Shown here: positions 56,855 through 64,000 of the stretch, one piece after another
How positions within the stretch are numbered: position 1 is the first letter of the stretch
Layout: every line of letters begins with the position of its first letter
Source: Chloroflexota bacterium
Lineage (GTDB): Bacteria > Chloroflexota > Dehalococcoidia > Tepidiformales > Tepidiformaceae
DNA: 64,000 nt
Direction: 5' to 3'
Assembly (NCBI GenBank): GCA_016234445.1
Contig: JACRBT010000017.1
Span: 124,001 to 188,000 of the forward strand
Notes under the pieces: model-generated
The model's input: only the letters and a program-made list of their open reading frames with translations
What the model was told of the DNA's origin: nothing
Database searches by the model: none
Translations under genes and position numbers: made by a program

Positions 56855-59035
56855 ATGCCGAGCGCGTTCATCACTCCACCACCGGCCCGGGCCCGGCGCC
56901 TCCCGCTGCACCTGTCCGGCCTCGCCATCGCCGCGTGCGCGACCGTGCTCATTGGCGCGGGGCTCCTTGGCGGCGTCACGGCCGAAGCAGCGACGTCCAC
57001 GGTGCAGGTCGGACAAAAGCCCGACGGCACCAGCGGCAACCGCTACAACCCGGCTTCCGTGACGATCAACCTCGGCGACACGGTCAGCTTCGTTCGATTC
57101 GCGGGGACGCACGACGTCGCCTCGGCGGTGGTCCCGTCGGGCGGCAGCGCCTTCGCCTCGGCGTCGCCGATGCCCACCGGCGGGACCTTCGCCGTTACCC
57201 CGGCGGCGGCCGGCACCTACACGTACTACTGCACGATCCATTCGGACCCGACCGAAGCGACGCTGGCGAACATCGACGCGAACATCGCCGCCGGGAGCAT
57301 GGTCGGCAAGATCGTCGTGAACGCGCCGGCGGCCACCGCCACGCCAACCTCCGCCCCGGCCACGGCCACCCCAACAGCAACCACAGCCGGACCGACCGCC
57401 ACGCCCACGACCGGGGGTGGGGGCGCGACCGCGACGCCAACCCGGACTTCGACACCCACGTCCACGCCGACCGTTGGCGGCGGGGCGACCGCTACCCCAA
57501 CGCGGACCGCGACGCGGACCCCCACCCGGGGCAGCGGCACCGCGACGCCAACCCTGCCGCCGGGGGCGACCCCAACACCGCCGCCCCCGGCGGCAGGCGA
57601 CGTCCAGATCGTCGACTTCGCCTTCGCGCCGGCGTCGCTTTCGGTGGCGCCGGGGACCTCGGTGCGATGGGTCAACGCGGGCGCGAAACCCCACACGGTG
57701 ACGGCCCGGGACGGCTCCTTCGACAGCGGCTTCATGGCCAAGGGCGACGCTTACAGCCGCACCTTCCAGTCGGCGGGCACGTACGAGTATTTCTGCGACT
57801 TCCACCCGGAGATGGTGGCGACCATCACGGTCGCGGGCGGTGGATCGCCCCCCGGTGGCGCGACGCCGACGACGGCCCCGGGTGCAACGGCGACGGCGAC
57901 GGCGACCGCCACCGCCACGGCCACGGCGGTGCCGCCACCGCCTCCCGCCCCCGGCGACGTGAACGTCGTGGACTTCGACTATTCGCCGCGCCTGCTCACG
58001 GTCGCTCCGGGCACGAATGTGAGATTCCTGAACGCCGGGCTCGCACCTCACACGGTGACCGCGAACGACGGCTCTTTCGACAGCGGCTTCATGGCGAAGG
58101 GAGACGCCTACCGGCACACGTTCTCCACGCCCGGCACCTACGACTACTTCTGCGTGATTCACCCCAACATGACCGGGACGGTGCGCGTGGCCGACGGTCT
58201 TAGCCCGGCCCCGACCGCAGCCCCCCGGCCCACGGCGACGCTGCCTCCGCCTTCGCCTCCGCCACCTCCCGCGACCGCGCCGGGCGACGTCCAGGTGCTG
58301 GACTTCGACTACGGTCCGCGGACCATCTCCGTCGCGGCCGGTTCGCACGTGCGCTTCGTGAACGTGGGGATCGCGCCCCACACGGTCACCGCCCGCGACG
58401 GCTCCTTTGACAGCGGCTTCATGAGCACCGGCGACGCCTTCACGCACACGTTCTCCAGTGCCGGTACCTATGAATACTTCTGTGTCATCCACCCGGCCAT
58501 GACCGGGACCGTCCGGGTCGCGGGGGCCGGCGGCGGAGTCCCGGCGGCCGCGACCGCCGTTGCCACCTCGACCCCGACGGCGGCTGCGCCCGCTTCCTCC
58601 TCGCCCGGAGGGACGGCCGTCACCATGGTCGACTTCGCCTTCGCCCCAGAGACGATAGCCATCCGCACCGGCGGGAGCATTACCTGGGAAAACGCAGGGG
58701 TCGCGCCCCACACCGTGACGGACAGGGGAGGGAAGTTCGACAGCGGCTTCGTGAAGAAGGGCGAGTCATACACCCGCCAATTCGAGTCGGCAGGCACATT
58801 CGACTACTACTGCACCCTGCACCCCCAGATGGTGGGGAAGGTGGTCGTCAGCGATGCTGCTGCTCCCACGGCTGCCCCCTCGGCCGCGCCCCAATCCGGC
58901 TCCACGGCCTCGCCAGCCGGGGGCGCGGACTCGACGTTCGGGGAGGCGTGGATGCTCGTCTGGGGGCTGGTGGCGCTGGTTGGCGTCGTCGCTCTCCCGA
59001 CCGTGCTGATCACCTCGCGGGGGCGTGCCTCGTGA
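56855..59035 (+). CDS. Membrane-anchored protein with five cupredoxin domains
   Basis: 726 residues from ATG at 56855 (AGGAG upstream). Signal peptide (SGLAIAACATVLIGAGLLGGVTAEA). Cupredoxin 1 (about 45-150) resembles the copper domains of the cupredoxin/WxL-like proteins (THDVASAV, YTYYCTIHSDP, GSMVGK). Then a Thr/Pro-rich stalk with TATPT repeats and four shorter cupredoxins (about 250-330, 365-445, 475-555, 590-665). Each short one has P-H-T-V-T, F-D-S-G-F and Y-[ED]-Y-F-C-x2-H-P-x-M or close variants (type 1 His, Cys, His, Met copper site), joined by Ala/Thr/Pro linkers. One membrane helix at 695-720 anchors the C-terminus. No sorting signal. A chain of blue-copper sites suggests electron transfer across the cell wall (inference). 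Confidence 0.88.
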   Translation: MPSAFITPPPARARRLPLHLSGLAIAACATVLIGAGLLGGVTAEAATSTVQVGQKPDGTSGNRYNPASVTINLGDTVSFVRFAGTHDVASAVVPSGGSAFASASPMPTGGTFAVTPAAAGTYTYYCTIHSDPTEATLANIDANIAAGSMVGKIVVNAPAATATPTSAPATATPTATTAGPTATPTTGGGGATATPTRTSTPTSTPTVGGGATATPTRTATRTPTRGSGTATPTLPPGATPTPPPPAAGDVQIVDFAFAPASLSVAPGTSVRWVNAGAKPHTVTARDGSFDSGFMAKGDAYSRTFQSAGTYEYFCDFHPEMVATITVAGGGSPPGGATPTTAPGATATATATATATATAVPPPPPAPGDVNVVDFDYSPRLLTVAPGTNVRFLNAGLAPHTVTANDGSFDSGFMAKGDAYRHTFSTPGTYDYFCVIHPNMTGTVRVADGLSPAPTAAPRPTATLPPPSPPPPPATAPGDVQVLDFDYGPRTISVAAGSHVRFVNVGIAPHTVTARDGSFDSGFMSTGDAFTHTFSSAGTYEYFCVIHPAMTGTVRVAGAGGGVPAAATAVATSTPTAAAPASSSPGGTAVTMVDFAFAPETIAIRTGGSITWENAGVAPHTVTDRGGKFDSGFVKKGESYTRQFESAGTFDYYCTLHPQMVGKVVVSDAAAPTAAPSAAPQSGSTASPAGGADSTFGEAWMLVWGLVALVGVVALPTVLITSRGRAS

Positions 59036-59057
59036 GGACCGGGGAAGGAAGTCTGCG

Positions 59058-59513
59058 ATGAAACCCACACTCCTTGTTTGGCTCGCCGCGGTGGCAAGCC
59101 TGCCCTTGCTGGCCTCGTGCACAGGGGATACGCCGAAGGTGGCCGACGCGGTCAACGCCTCTGCACCGGAGCCGGCGGCCCAACCCACGCGCCTGACCGT
59201 GGCCCTGAGCGAATGGGACGTGAAGCCGGACCAGGCGAGGATCCCCGCGGGCGGGCTGACGATGATCGCCACGAACGAGGGCGCACAGCTCCATGACCTC
59301 GTGATTGTGCGAACCGAGGTCGAGGTCATGGCCCTGCCGGTCGCCGGGGGCACTGTGGACGAGTCAAAGATCACCATCATCGGGCGCTTCCGGGAGTTCA
59401 AGTCGGGCGAAAAGGAGAAGCAGTTCGCCCTCGCGGCCGGCCGGTACCTGCTGATCTGCAACCTCCCGGGCCACTACCAGTTGGGGATGGTGACGCCACT
59501 CTCGGTCGAGTGA
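59058..59513 (+). CDS. Cupredoxin-like lipoprotein
   Basis: 151 residues from ATG at 59058. Lipobox LLASC (Cys about 19). Single cupredoxin domain, residues 50-150: LTVALSEWDVKPDQARIPAGGLTMIATNEG, His in QLHDLVIVR, Cys, His and Met in LLICNLPGHYQLGM. The domain matches the sulfocyanin/auracyanin-like type with the ligand set His-Cys-His-Met. Its stop overlaps a 54-bp direct repeat that is copied at 60283 (see findings). It probably passes electrons to or from the five-cupredoxin protein. Confidence 0.85.
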   Translation: MKPTLLVWLAAVASLPLLASCTGDTPKVADAVNASAPEPAAQPTRLTVALSEWDVKPDQARIPAGGLTMIATNEGAQLHDLVIVRTEVEVMALPVAGGTVDESKITIIGRFREFKSGEKEKQFALAAGRYLLICNLPGHYQLGMVTPLSVE

Positions 59514-59527
59514 CCTCACGGCCCGGC
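59482..59527 (+). repeat. Direct repeat copy A (3' end of cupredoxin lipoprotein gene)
   Basis: 46 bp that match 60283-60328 with 44 identities; one single-base gap extends the match by about 7 bp. Includes the last 10 codons and stop codon of the lipoprotein gene. Confidence 0.8.
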
Positions 59528-59622
59528 CTCGCGGGCAGAAGCGCTGTGCTTCCATGCCCGCCAGGCCTTCGACCGCGGCCAGCGCATCCTAACCGGGGGC
59601 CCGGCTGAGCACAGATAGCCAG

Positions 59623-59656
59623 GAGCGCCCGGAGCCAGTGAGGCTTCCGGGCGCTC
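59623..59656. terminator. Hairpin terminator
   Basis: GAGCGCCCGGA-GCC, 5-nt loop AGTGA, then GGC-TTCCGGGCGCTC: a 14-bp stem with one bulge, followed by GTTAG but no T-run. It lies between the cupredoxin lipoprotein gene and the convergent small secreted protein gene. Confidence 0.55.
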
Positions 59657-59676
59657 GTTAGATCGACGGAATAGAC

Positions 59677-59946
59677 TTACGGCAGTCCCGGGTGCTCCGC
59701 GCAAATCCCGCCAGCGAGCCAGTAGCCAGTCAGCCACTGGCCGTAAGGCTGATTGCTCTGAACGAAGTCAGCTTGCCCCTGCCCAAACCCGGACGCGGGG
59801 CTGGTTGGCAGGACGTGGGAGCGTTCCCAACCAAGGCAGTTAGCGTCGTTATCGTTGACTGCCGAAACGTCGGCCAGGGCGACTCCACCGCCGAGAGTCG
59901 CAGCCAGCACGCCGGCAGCTACCAGCCCAACAATCTGTGTTCTCAC
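59677..59946 (-). CDS. Small secreted protein
   Basis: 89 residues from GTG at 59946 (or the adjacent GTG at 59949), GGAGG 7 nt upstream. Signal peptide IVGLVAAGVLAATLGGGVALA with cleavage before DVSAVND. The mature part of about 65 residues has two Cys (DANCLGW and GGICAEH), probably a disulfide, and three Gln and Trp-rich segments (SNQPYGQWLTGYWLAGG). No family recognised. It is between the two copies of the 46-bp repeat. Confidence 0.6.
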   Translation of the reverse strand: MRTQIVGLVAAGVLAATLGGGVALADVSAVNDNDANCLGWERSHVLPTSPASGFGQGQADFVQSNQPYGQWLTGYWLAGGICAEHPGLP

Positions 59947-60282
59947 CACTGCACCTCCATGAATGTCCCCATCCCAGGGGGTCGAGGGCCCCGGCTCCGG
60001 GCACACCCGTTCGAGCGTCCAGGCCAGGGCTATGGACGATGGGAGTCCCGTGTTCGGGGTGAACTTGGTTCGAGTAGGACTGTGTGAGGCCTCGACGCCG
60101 CGGCGACATCCAATCTACTTCGTGCCCTGCTTCACCAAAGGTCCACCTGACCCAGAAATACCGGGTCGGATGGCCGGAATCGGATTCGACGGCGAGGGCA
60201 GCGGCTGTGGTCCCTTCGCGGCCGGTCACGCCCGCGTAGCTATTGGGTCTCCTGGGGACCAGTCCTGCTCCATCCCAGCAGA

Positions 60283-60328
60283 TGGGGATGGTGACGCCAC
60301 TCTCGGTCGGGTGACCACACGGCCCGGC
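60283..60328 (+). repeat. Direct repeat copy B, fragment of the cupredoxin lipoprotein gene
   Basis: Matches 59482-59527 at 44 of 46 positions, offset 801 bp. In frame it reads MGMVTPLSVG and stop, versus LGMVTPLSVE and stop in the intact gene. The sequence before it is not clearly related to the gene, so only the very 3' end was copied or survives. Confidence 0.75.
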
Positions 60329-60344
60329 TCGCGGAACGCAAGCA

Positions 60345-60375
60345 GGCCATCGGGGCGAGGGATGCCCCGATGGCC
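60345..60375. terminator. Hairpin terminator
   Basis: Perfect 12-bp stem GGCCATCGGGGC / GCCCCGATGGCC with a 7-nt loop. It stands between the gene fragment and the 3' end of the minus-strand Thr/Pro-rich gene, and could end transcription from either side. Confidence 0.6.
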
Positions 60376-60395
60376 TTCTGGAGGTTGCGGTTCGC

Positions 60396-61535
60396 CTAGC
60401 GGCGGGGGTGGAGGGCCACGGCGCCGAGGGCGATGGTCCCGAGCCCGATCAGGATGAAGATCGCCAGGTTGAGCCCAGCCCCCGAGGAGGTGTGGCCGGA
60501 GCCTGTTTCACCAACGATCGGCGTGGGTGGGCGTGGGGTGGCTGCGGCTGCGGCCGTCTGGCCAGCGGCCGCGGTCATCTCGGCCGGGGCGAGCGTGCTG
60601 GTCGGGGTCGGCGAAGGTGGAGGCGAAGTGGGGGTCGCCGTCGGTGTGATGACCGGCTCCGGCTCCGTCGTCGCCTGGGGGGTGCTGGTCGGCGTGGATG
60701 TGGGCAGCGGCGTCGAAGTCGGGGGCTGGGTCCCGGTCGGCGTGGCCGTGGCGGTGGCAGTCGCAGTTGCGGTAGCCGTCGCGGTGGCCGTGGGGGTTGC
60801 GGTGTTGGTCGGCGTGGCTGTGGCGGTTGCGGTGGGAGTGGGGGTGTTGGTTGGGGTGTTCGTGGGGGTGTTGGTCGGGGTGTTGGTGGGAGTGTTCGTG
60901 GGGGTGTTGGTCGGCGTGTTCGTCGGGGTATTGGTCGGCGTGTTCGTCGGGGTGGTGGTTGAGGTAGGTGTTGGCGTGGGCGTCACGGGCCGGTCGAAGG
61001 CGCAGACGTGGACGGTCCCATTGTTGTTGTGGTCCTGGTCGGTGAAGTAGGCCGCGAGCACCTGCGCCGACGTCGCGCGCTGGCCTTCGGGGCGCGGGCC
61101 GTTGAGCTCGCACTGGTCGTTGCCCCCGCCCGGGGTGTCGTTCCCGCCGTGCGCCGGGATGTAGATGTCGAGCAGCTCCCATTCGAGCGAGGACTGCTCG
61201 GTGATGACGTAGTCGTCCTGGTCCACGAGGGTGGAGTCGTTGTTGTGCACGGTGTAGTCAGTCGTGCCGTCGACGAGGAAGGTCCAGTTCTTCGGCCCCT
61301 CGTGCTGCCAACCGGAGCCGCCCTGGGGGTTCGGCTTCGGTGTGTACTTGTGAATGTGGATGTGGCCCGTGTCTTCGTCCGGCTGCTTCGCCTCGCAGAC
61401 GTCGGGCCCGCCGCAGTCATCCGAGAGCGGCCCTCCAATAAATAGCCAGGCGATGACCGCAGCGACCGCCGCCACGACAGCGACGGCGACTATGGTCTGG
61501 GTACGGGTCAGTCGGCGAGGGCGCAAGGTACTCAT
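60396..61535 (-). CDS. Membrane-anchored Thr/Pro/Ala-rich surface protein
   Basis: 379 residues. N-terminal hydrophobic segment ([22 protein letters not shown]) without a clear cleavage site. Residues 40-190: globular domain [58 protein letters not shown], then [10 protein letters not shown] and VHVCAF (four Cys). Residues 195-340: low complexity, PTN[TP] and ATATP repeats (about 10 tandem NTPT units), then a C-terminal membrane helix ([21 protein letters not shown]) and HPRR. So it is anchored at one or both ends, with an extended stalk. Divergent from the sigma-factor gene. Function unknown. Confidence 0.8.
   Translation of the reverse strand: MSTLRPRRLTRTQTIVAVAVVAAVAAVIAWLFIGGPLSDDCGGPDVCEAKQPDEDTGHIHIHKYTPKPNPQGGSGWQHEGPKNWTFLVDGTTDYTVHNNDSTLVDQDDYVITEQSSLEWELLDIYIPAHGGNDTPGGGNDQCELNGPRPEGQRATSAQVLAAYFTDQDHNNNGTVHVCAFDRPVTPTPTPTSTTTPTNTPTNTPTNTPTNTPTNTPTNTPTNTPTNTPTNTPTPTATATATPTNTATPTATATATATATATATATPTGTQPPTSTPLPTSTPTSTPQATTEPEPVITPTATPTSPPPSPTPTSTLAPAEMTAAAGQTAAAAATPRPPTPIVGETGSGHTSSGAGLNLAIFILIGLGTIALGAVALHPRR
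60745..60960 (-). repeat. Tandem repeats encoding NTPT and ATATP stalk
   Basis: 12-bp units (minus-strand reading AAC ACC CCC ACC and variants) repeated about ten times at 60845-60955. Next to it, toward lower coordinates, is a block of 6-bp Ala-Thr units. Such repeats expand and contract by slippage, so stalk length probably varies between strains. Confidence 0.7.
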
Positions 61536-61642
61536 ATAGATACCTTCGACCGCGCCAGGGGCGTTTCAAGGGGAATTTCGGCCTTGCGACAACAAGATCG
61601 TGGCCGCTTCCGGGCGACCGGAACGCCACGTGTCAGGGTGCT

Positions 61643-61671
61643 CCCCCCATTTGTATCAGGGTTTTTCCCCC
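61643..61671. promoter_or_regulatory. CCCCCC-N9-AGGGTTTTTCCCCC element (copy 1)
   Basis: 140 bp upstream of the sigma-factor start. A closely similar element with a 7-nt gap occurs at 63469-63495 upstream of the zinc-ribbon-like gene. This may be a shared operator or promoter element for genes in the terminal signalling group. Confidence 0.4.
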
Positions 61672-61810
61672 TCCCCGTGGAGGGCTGGCCCCCTCGGGAG
61701 TTGGGGAAACTTTGCCGGCAACTCCCCGCACATTTCAGGCTGCCACCGCCGCCCGCGATTCCCCAGGCTAAGAGCACGCGATTGAGTCGCCAATCACCCA
61801 GGAGAAACCG

Positions 61811-62581
61811 ATGGAAACCGCAAGCTCAACCCAGGACGCAACCGCCCCGGCAAGCCCCGCGAGGCTCGACCCCGGCCTTCGCGAACGCCTCATCTCCCAG
61901 CACATGGGGCTGGTCCACCACGCCGCCCGGAAGATGATCGCCGCTGGCAATGGCGTCCTCGAAATGGAAGACCTCGTGAGCTACGGGACCATCGGCCTGA
62001 TCGAGGCGGTCGACCGCTTCGACCACGACCTCGGCCCTTCCTTCGCCGGCTATGCGCTTCACCGCATCCGCGGCGCCATGCTCGACGCCGCTCGCTCCTT
62101 CGACCCGCTGCCCCGCTCGGTCCGCCACAAGGTGAAGGAGATCGGCTCGGCGAGGAACGCCCTGAGCCTCTCGCTTGGGCGCGAACCCCTCGACAGCGAA
62201 GTCTGCGAGAGCACCGGCATCCCGCAGCGGGAATACCAGGAAACGATGACTGTCGTCTCCCGCATCGCCATCCCCCTGGAGTCGATCACCGGGGACCACG
62301 ACGCCGGCGAAGGCCAGTCCGAGGGGCTCATCCTCGCGGACCCGGCGGACGCCGACTTCACGGAGGAGATCGAGCACCGGGAGCTCATCGACGACCTTGG
62401 CCTCGCCATCAGCCGGCTCCCCGAGCGCGAGAAGCTGGTGGTTGCGCTCTACTTCAAGGAACGGCTGACGCTCGACCAGATCGCCTCGGTCCTCGAGATT
62501 TCCGCCAGCAGGGTTGCCCAGCTCAAGGGGCGGGCGATCGAACGGCTCCGCGTCGCGCTCGGCCGCCAGTGGGCGGCGTAA
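61811..62581 (+). CDS. RNA polymerase sigma factor (FliA/WhiG type)
   Basis: 256 residues, ATG with AGGAG 10 nt upstream. Regions 2 (HHAARKMIAAGNGVLEMEDLVSYGTIGLIEAVDRFDHDLG, FAGYALHRIRGAMLDAARSFDPLPR), 3 (REPLDSEVCESTGIPQREY) and 4 (EIEHRELIDDLGLAISRLPEREKLVVALYFKERLTLDQIASVLEISASRVAQLKGRAIERLR). Lack of region 1 and the 'LPREVR' part put it in the FliA/WhiG/SigB-like group of the sigma70 family, which controls motility, development or stress. No flagellar gene is in the window. An inverted repeat at 61696-61726 (GGGAGTTG/CAACTCCC) is in its leader. Confidence 0.9.
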   Translation: METASSTQDATAPASPARLDPGLRERLISQHMGLVHHAARKMIAAGNGVLEMEDLVSYGTIGLIEAVDRFDHDLGPSFAGYALHRIRGAMLDAARSFDPLPRSVRHKVKEIGSARNALSLSLGREPLDSEVCESTGIPQREYQETMTVVSRIAIPLESITGDHDAGEGQSEGLILADPADADFTEEIEHRELIDDLGLAISRLPEREKLVVALYFKERLTLDQIASVLEISASRVAQLKGRAIERLRVALGRQWAA

Positions 62582-62600
62582 GGCCCGGGCGGGAGCGTCG

Positions 62601-63347
62601 TCAGGCGGCTTCGAGCGCGGCGAAAGGCTCGCTGCGTTCGACACGGCGCGGCGCGGGCCGCGAAGGGCCCGCCGCGATTGCCGCCATCAGGTCGTCCGGG
62701 TCGGTGGTTTCGCTGTTGTAGCGTTCGGTCCCGACGACAACCTGGACTGGTTCCCCGCCCGCTATCGCGGTGACGAACGCGGGGACGCGCCGGACGAATT
62801 GCGAGCTCTCGTCGAATGAGCAGTCCAGGAGGAGGACGGCGAACCGGCCCGAACCAAGGTAGGCGGCGAGGTCGTCGCCCCTGGTGATGCGGCGGAGCGT
62901 CTTCGAGAACTCGGTCACGGCGTTGGAGCCCAGGTGGTCGCCATGGCGGTCGCGGATCTCTTCCAGGTTGGAAAGCCAGACACCGACGACGACGGAGGGA
63001 GTGCCGGAACGCCGGGTCACGTCCCGCGAATGCTTGAGGTCGGCGAGGAACGTCGTGCTGTCGGCAAAGCCGCGGATCTCGGTCATATACCGGGTGGTGT
63101 AGAGGAAGCTGATGCTCGCGCGGAGGCCGCGGTCGTGGGCGCGCTTGAGGGCGCCGGCCTGGAGATGGGTGACGAGGAAGAGGGCGAGCAGGACCCCAAG
63201 GGTGACGTAGGTGACCGTCGAGCCGTCGCGCCAGGCGGCGAGGGACAGGGAGGTGATGGCGACGAACCAGAGCGCGAGGCTTGCTGGGCCGAACAGGCGG
63301 CTCCGGCGGTCGACGGCGTGGGTGGTCCTGGCAAGAAAGGTTCGCAA
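62601..63347 (-). CDS. Degenerate GGDEF-like membrane protein
   Basis: 248 residues from TTG at 63347, preceded by GAGGAG. Two membrane helices (FGPASLALWFVAITSLSLAAW and TYVTLGVLLALFLVTHL). Residues about 90-230: GGDEF fold recognisable from DLKHSRDVTRRSG..SVVVGVWLSNLEEIRDRHG...NAVTEFSKTLRRITRGDDLAAYLGSGRFAVLL; the GGDEF signature itself is replaced by GSGRF. So it should not make c-di-GMP but could bind GTP or act as a regulator. Convergent with the sigma-factor gene (19 bp between stops). Confidence 0.8.
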   Translation of the reverse strand: MRTFLARTTHAVDRRSRLFGPASLALWFVAITSLSLAAWRDGSTVTYVTLGVLLALFLVTHLQAGALKRAHDRGLRASISFLYTTRYMTEIRGFADSTTFLADLKHSRDVTRRSGTPSVVVGVWLSNLEEIRDRHGDHLGSNAVTEFSKTLRRITRGDDLAAYLGSGRFAVLLLDCSFDESSQFVRRVPAFVTAIAGGEPVQVVVGTERYNSETTDPDDLMAAIAAGPSRPAPRRVERSEPFAALEAA

Positions 63348-63468
63348 AGCTTGGCTCCTCGGCGGATGGCTCGCCTGTTGGAGAAGCTCGGCCGGCCGTT
63401 CGTGGTTTGGGTAGCGCCGGCGTGGTGTCTGCGTGGCGGGACGGTTGAAAGCTGGCAAGCGGACTCTT

Positions 63469-63495
63469 CCCCCCGGGAGTGAGGGGTTTTCCCCC
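63469..63495. promoter_or_regulatory. CCCCCC-N7-AGGGGTTTTCCCCC element (copy 2)
   Basis: Upstream of the zinc-ribbon-like gene (start 63598) and of the minus-strand degenerate GGDEF gene (start 63347). Similar to the element at 61643-61671. Confidence 0.4.
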
Positions 63496-63597
63496 GGGGG
63501 CGTCGCGGAACTCTCCCCGTCGCGGGCGGCCGCGCCAAGGCCGAGCATGCAGGTGTCAGCGCGGTGGACGCCGCGGAACAACCAGGAGGACACGGCC

Positions 63598-63816
63598 ATG
63601 ATGATGAAGTGCACCCGCTGCGGGATCGCCTATAGCCACACGCGCAGCACCTCGGCGCTTGTGCTCACGTACTGCGGGATGCTTTGCGAAGTGTCCGACC
63701 TCGGCTATTCGATGGCCGCCTTCGAAAAGGCGCCGATCGTCGAGCTCCGCCGGGCCATCCGCCGTCGCCAGGAACGCGAAGAAGTCATCGGGCTTGCTGC
63801 ACGGATGGCCGCCTGA
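63598..63816 (+). CDS. Small zinc-ribbon-like protein
   Basis: 72 residues. AGGAGG 8 nt before the first of three possible ATGs (63598, 63601, 63604). CTRCGIAYSH near the N-terminus and YCGMLCEVSDLGYS give a CxxC...CxxxC pattern suited to one zinc ion. A helix follows (AFEKAPIVELRRAIRRRQEREEVIG). No family recognised. Small zinc-ribbon proteins often act as adaptors or in regulation. Confidence 0.6.
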   Translation: MMMKCTRCGIAYSHTRSTSALVLTYCGMLCEVSDLGYSMAAFEKAPIVELRRAIRRRQEREEVIGLAARMAA

Positions 63817-63835
63817 GATGCCCGCCAATAGCTGG

Positions 63836-64000
63836 TTAGCCAGCCCCCGTGTGGGCGAAAGACTCCGTCTGCTCCAGCTGAACCAGTTCCGCCTTCAGGG
63901 CGAAGCGCAGCAGGTCGGTCCGGTTTTTCGCCCCCACTTTGGCCATCAGGCGCGCCTTGTGGCCCTCGACAGTCTTGGGGCTGATCACAAGCCGTTCGGC
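63836..64000 (-). CDS. LuxR/NarL-family regulator, C-terminal part (runs off the end)
   Basis: 54 codons at the very end of the window, open at 64000. AERLVISPKTVEGHKARLMAKVGAKNRTDLLRFAL is the second half of a LuxR-type HTH (recognition helix ISPKTVEGHKARL). The rest of the gene, including any receiver domain, lies beyond the window. Stop TAA at 63836-63838. Confidence 0.85.
   Translation of the reverse strand, partial: AERLVISPKTVEGHKARLMAKVGAKNRTDLLRFALKAELVQLEQTESFAHTGAG

Larger units (their letters stand above)
59947..60395. other. Intergenic region with gene-fragment repeat and terminator
   Basis: About 450 bp without a convincing intact gene. It contains the second copy of the cupredoxin lipoprotein 3' end (60283-60328) and a 12-bp perfect hairpin at 60345-60375. 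The part 59950-60280 shows nothing I recognise; it may be the decayed remainder of a duplicated gene. Confidence 0.5.

Noticed and set aside
58930-59035. PEP-CTERM or LPXTG-type sorting signal on the five-cupredoxin protein
   Set aside because: The C-terminus has a membrane helix and a short basic tail but no PEP, LPXTG or similar motif, and no sortase or exosortase gene lies in the window.
60745-60960. CRISPR-like regular repeats
   Set aside because: The 12-bp units are in frame and code for NTPT repeats, and there are no unique spacers.

Overview
The window is about 64 kb of high-GC bacterial chromosome with densely packed genes on both strands. I see no rRNA, tRNA, CRISPR array, insertion sequence or phage gene. 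A Chloroflexota lineage (Dehalococcoidia/Thermomicrobia-like) is my best guess. The reasons are a giant multi-GAF histidine kinase, an F420-type nitroreductase, many LuxR/NarL regulators, lipoproteins without outer-membrane genes, and threonine/proline-rich surface proteins. A high-GC actinobacterium is the alternative; placement is inference, because no marker gene is present.

Layout. 0.1-9.2 kb: a signalling island with a nine-GAF histidine kinase, a stand-alone receiver and a HisKA-like/receiver/class III cyclase fusion. It is interrupted by two opposite-strand toxin-antitoxin modules, one with an internally deleted PIN toxin. 9.2-14.1 kb, minus strand: a probable dehalogenation cluster (F420-type nitroreductase, halohydrin dehalogenase, haloalkane dehalogenase, nitronate-monooxygenase-like protein, DUF1330-like protein, hypothetical, rhodanese lipoprotein). 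A consensus promoter overlapping a TGACAC-N5-GTGTCA palindrome precedes the haloalkane dehalogenase. 14.2-23.9 kb: envelope and glycan genes (ATP-grasp protein, acyltransferase, acyl-CoA synthetase, polysaccharide deacetylase, GT2, GNAT, Gfo/Idh, epimerase, DegT aminotransferase). 23.9-30.5 kb: a mixed stretch (DUF4405, Tat/SH3 protein, orphan antitoxin, Baeyer-Villiger-type monooxygenase, VOC protein, enoyl-CoA hydratase).

30.6-36.6 kb: a small Gly/Ala-rich protein next to an unusual membrane-anchored amidoligase-like protein, convergent with an ATP-grasp/GNAT/DegT operon. 36.6-50 kb: amidohydrolase, methyltransferase, a single-chain acyl-CoA carboxylase, cupin, PiT phosphate transporter with its DUF47 partner, a fused double CoA-transferase, a thiolase and an HMG-CoA-synthase-like/DUF35 fusion. 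This suggests organic-acid and acyl-CoA metabolism.

50.2-61.5 kb is the most unusual region: a surface cupredoxin system. Two secreted proteins fuse a blue-copper domain to a C-terminal domain resembling the WxL cell-wall domain known from Bacillota. They are followed by a DUF916-type WxL-interacting protein. Divergently encoded are a NarL-type two-component system, a LuxR HTH protein, a membrane-anchored protein with five cupredoxin domains, and a cupredoxin lipoprotein. Similar GCGAC...GTCGC palindromes lie upstream of both the minus-strand WxL-like operon and the five-cupredoxin gene, so one regulator may control both. The window ends (61.8-64 kb) with a FliA/WhiG-type sigma factor, a degenerate GGDEF protein, a small zinc-ribbon-like protein and a truncated LuxR regulator.
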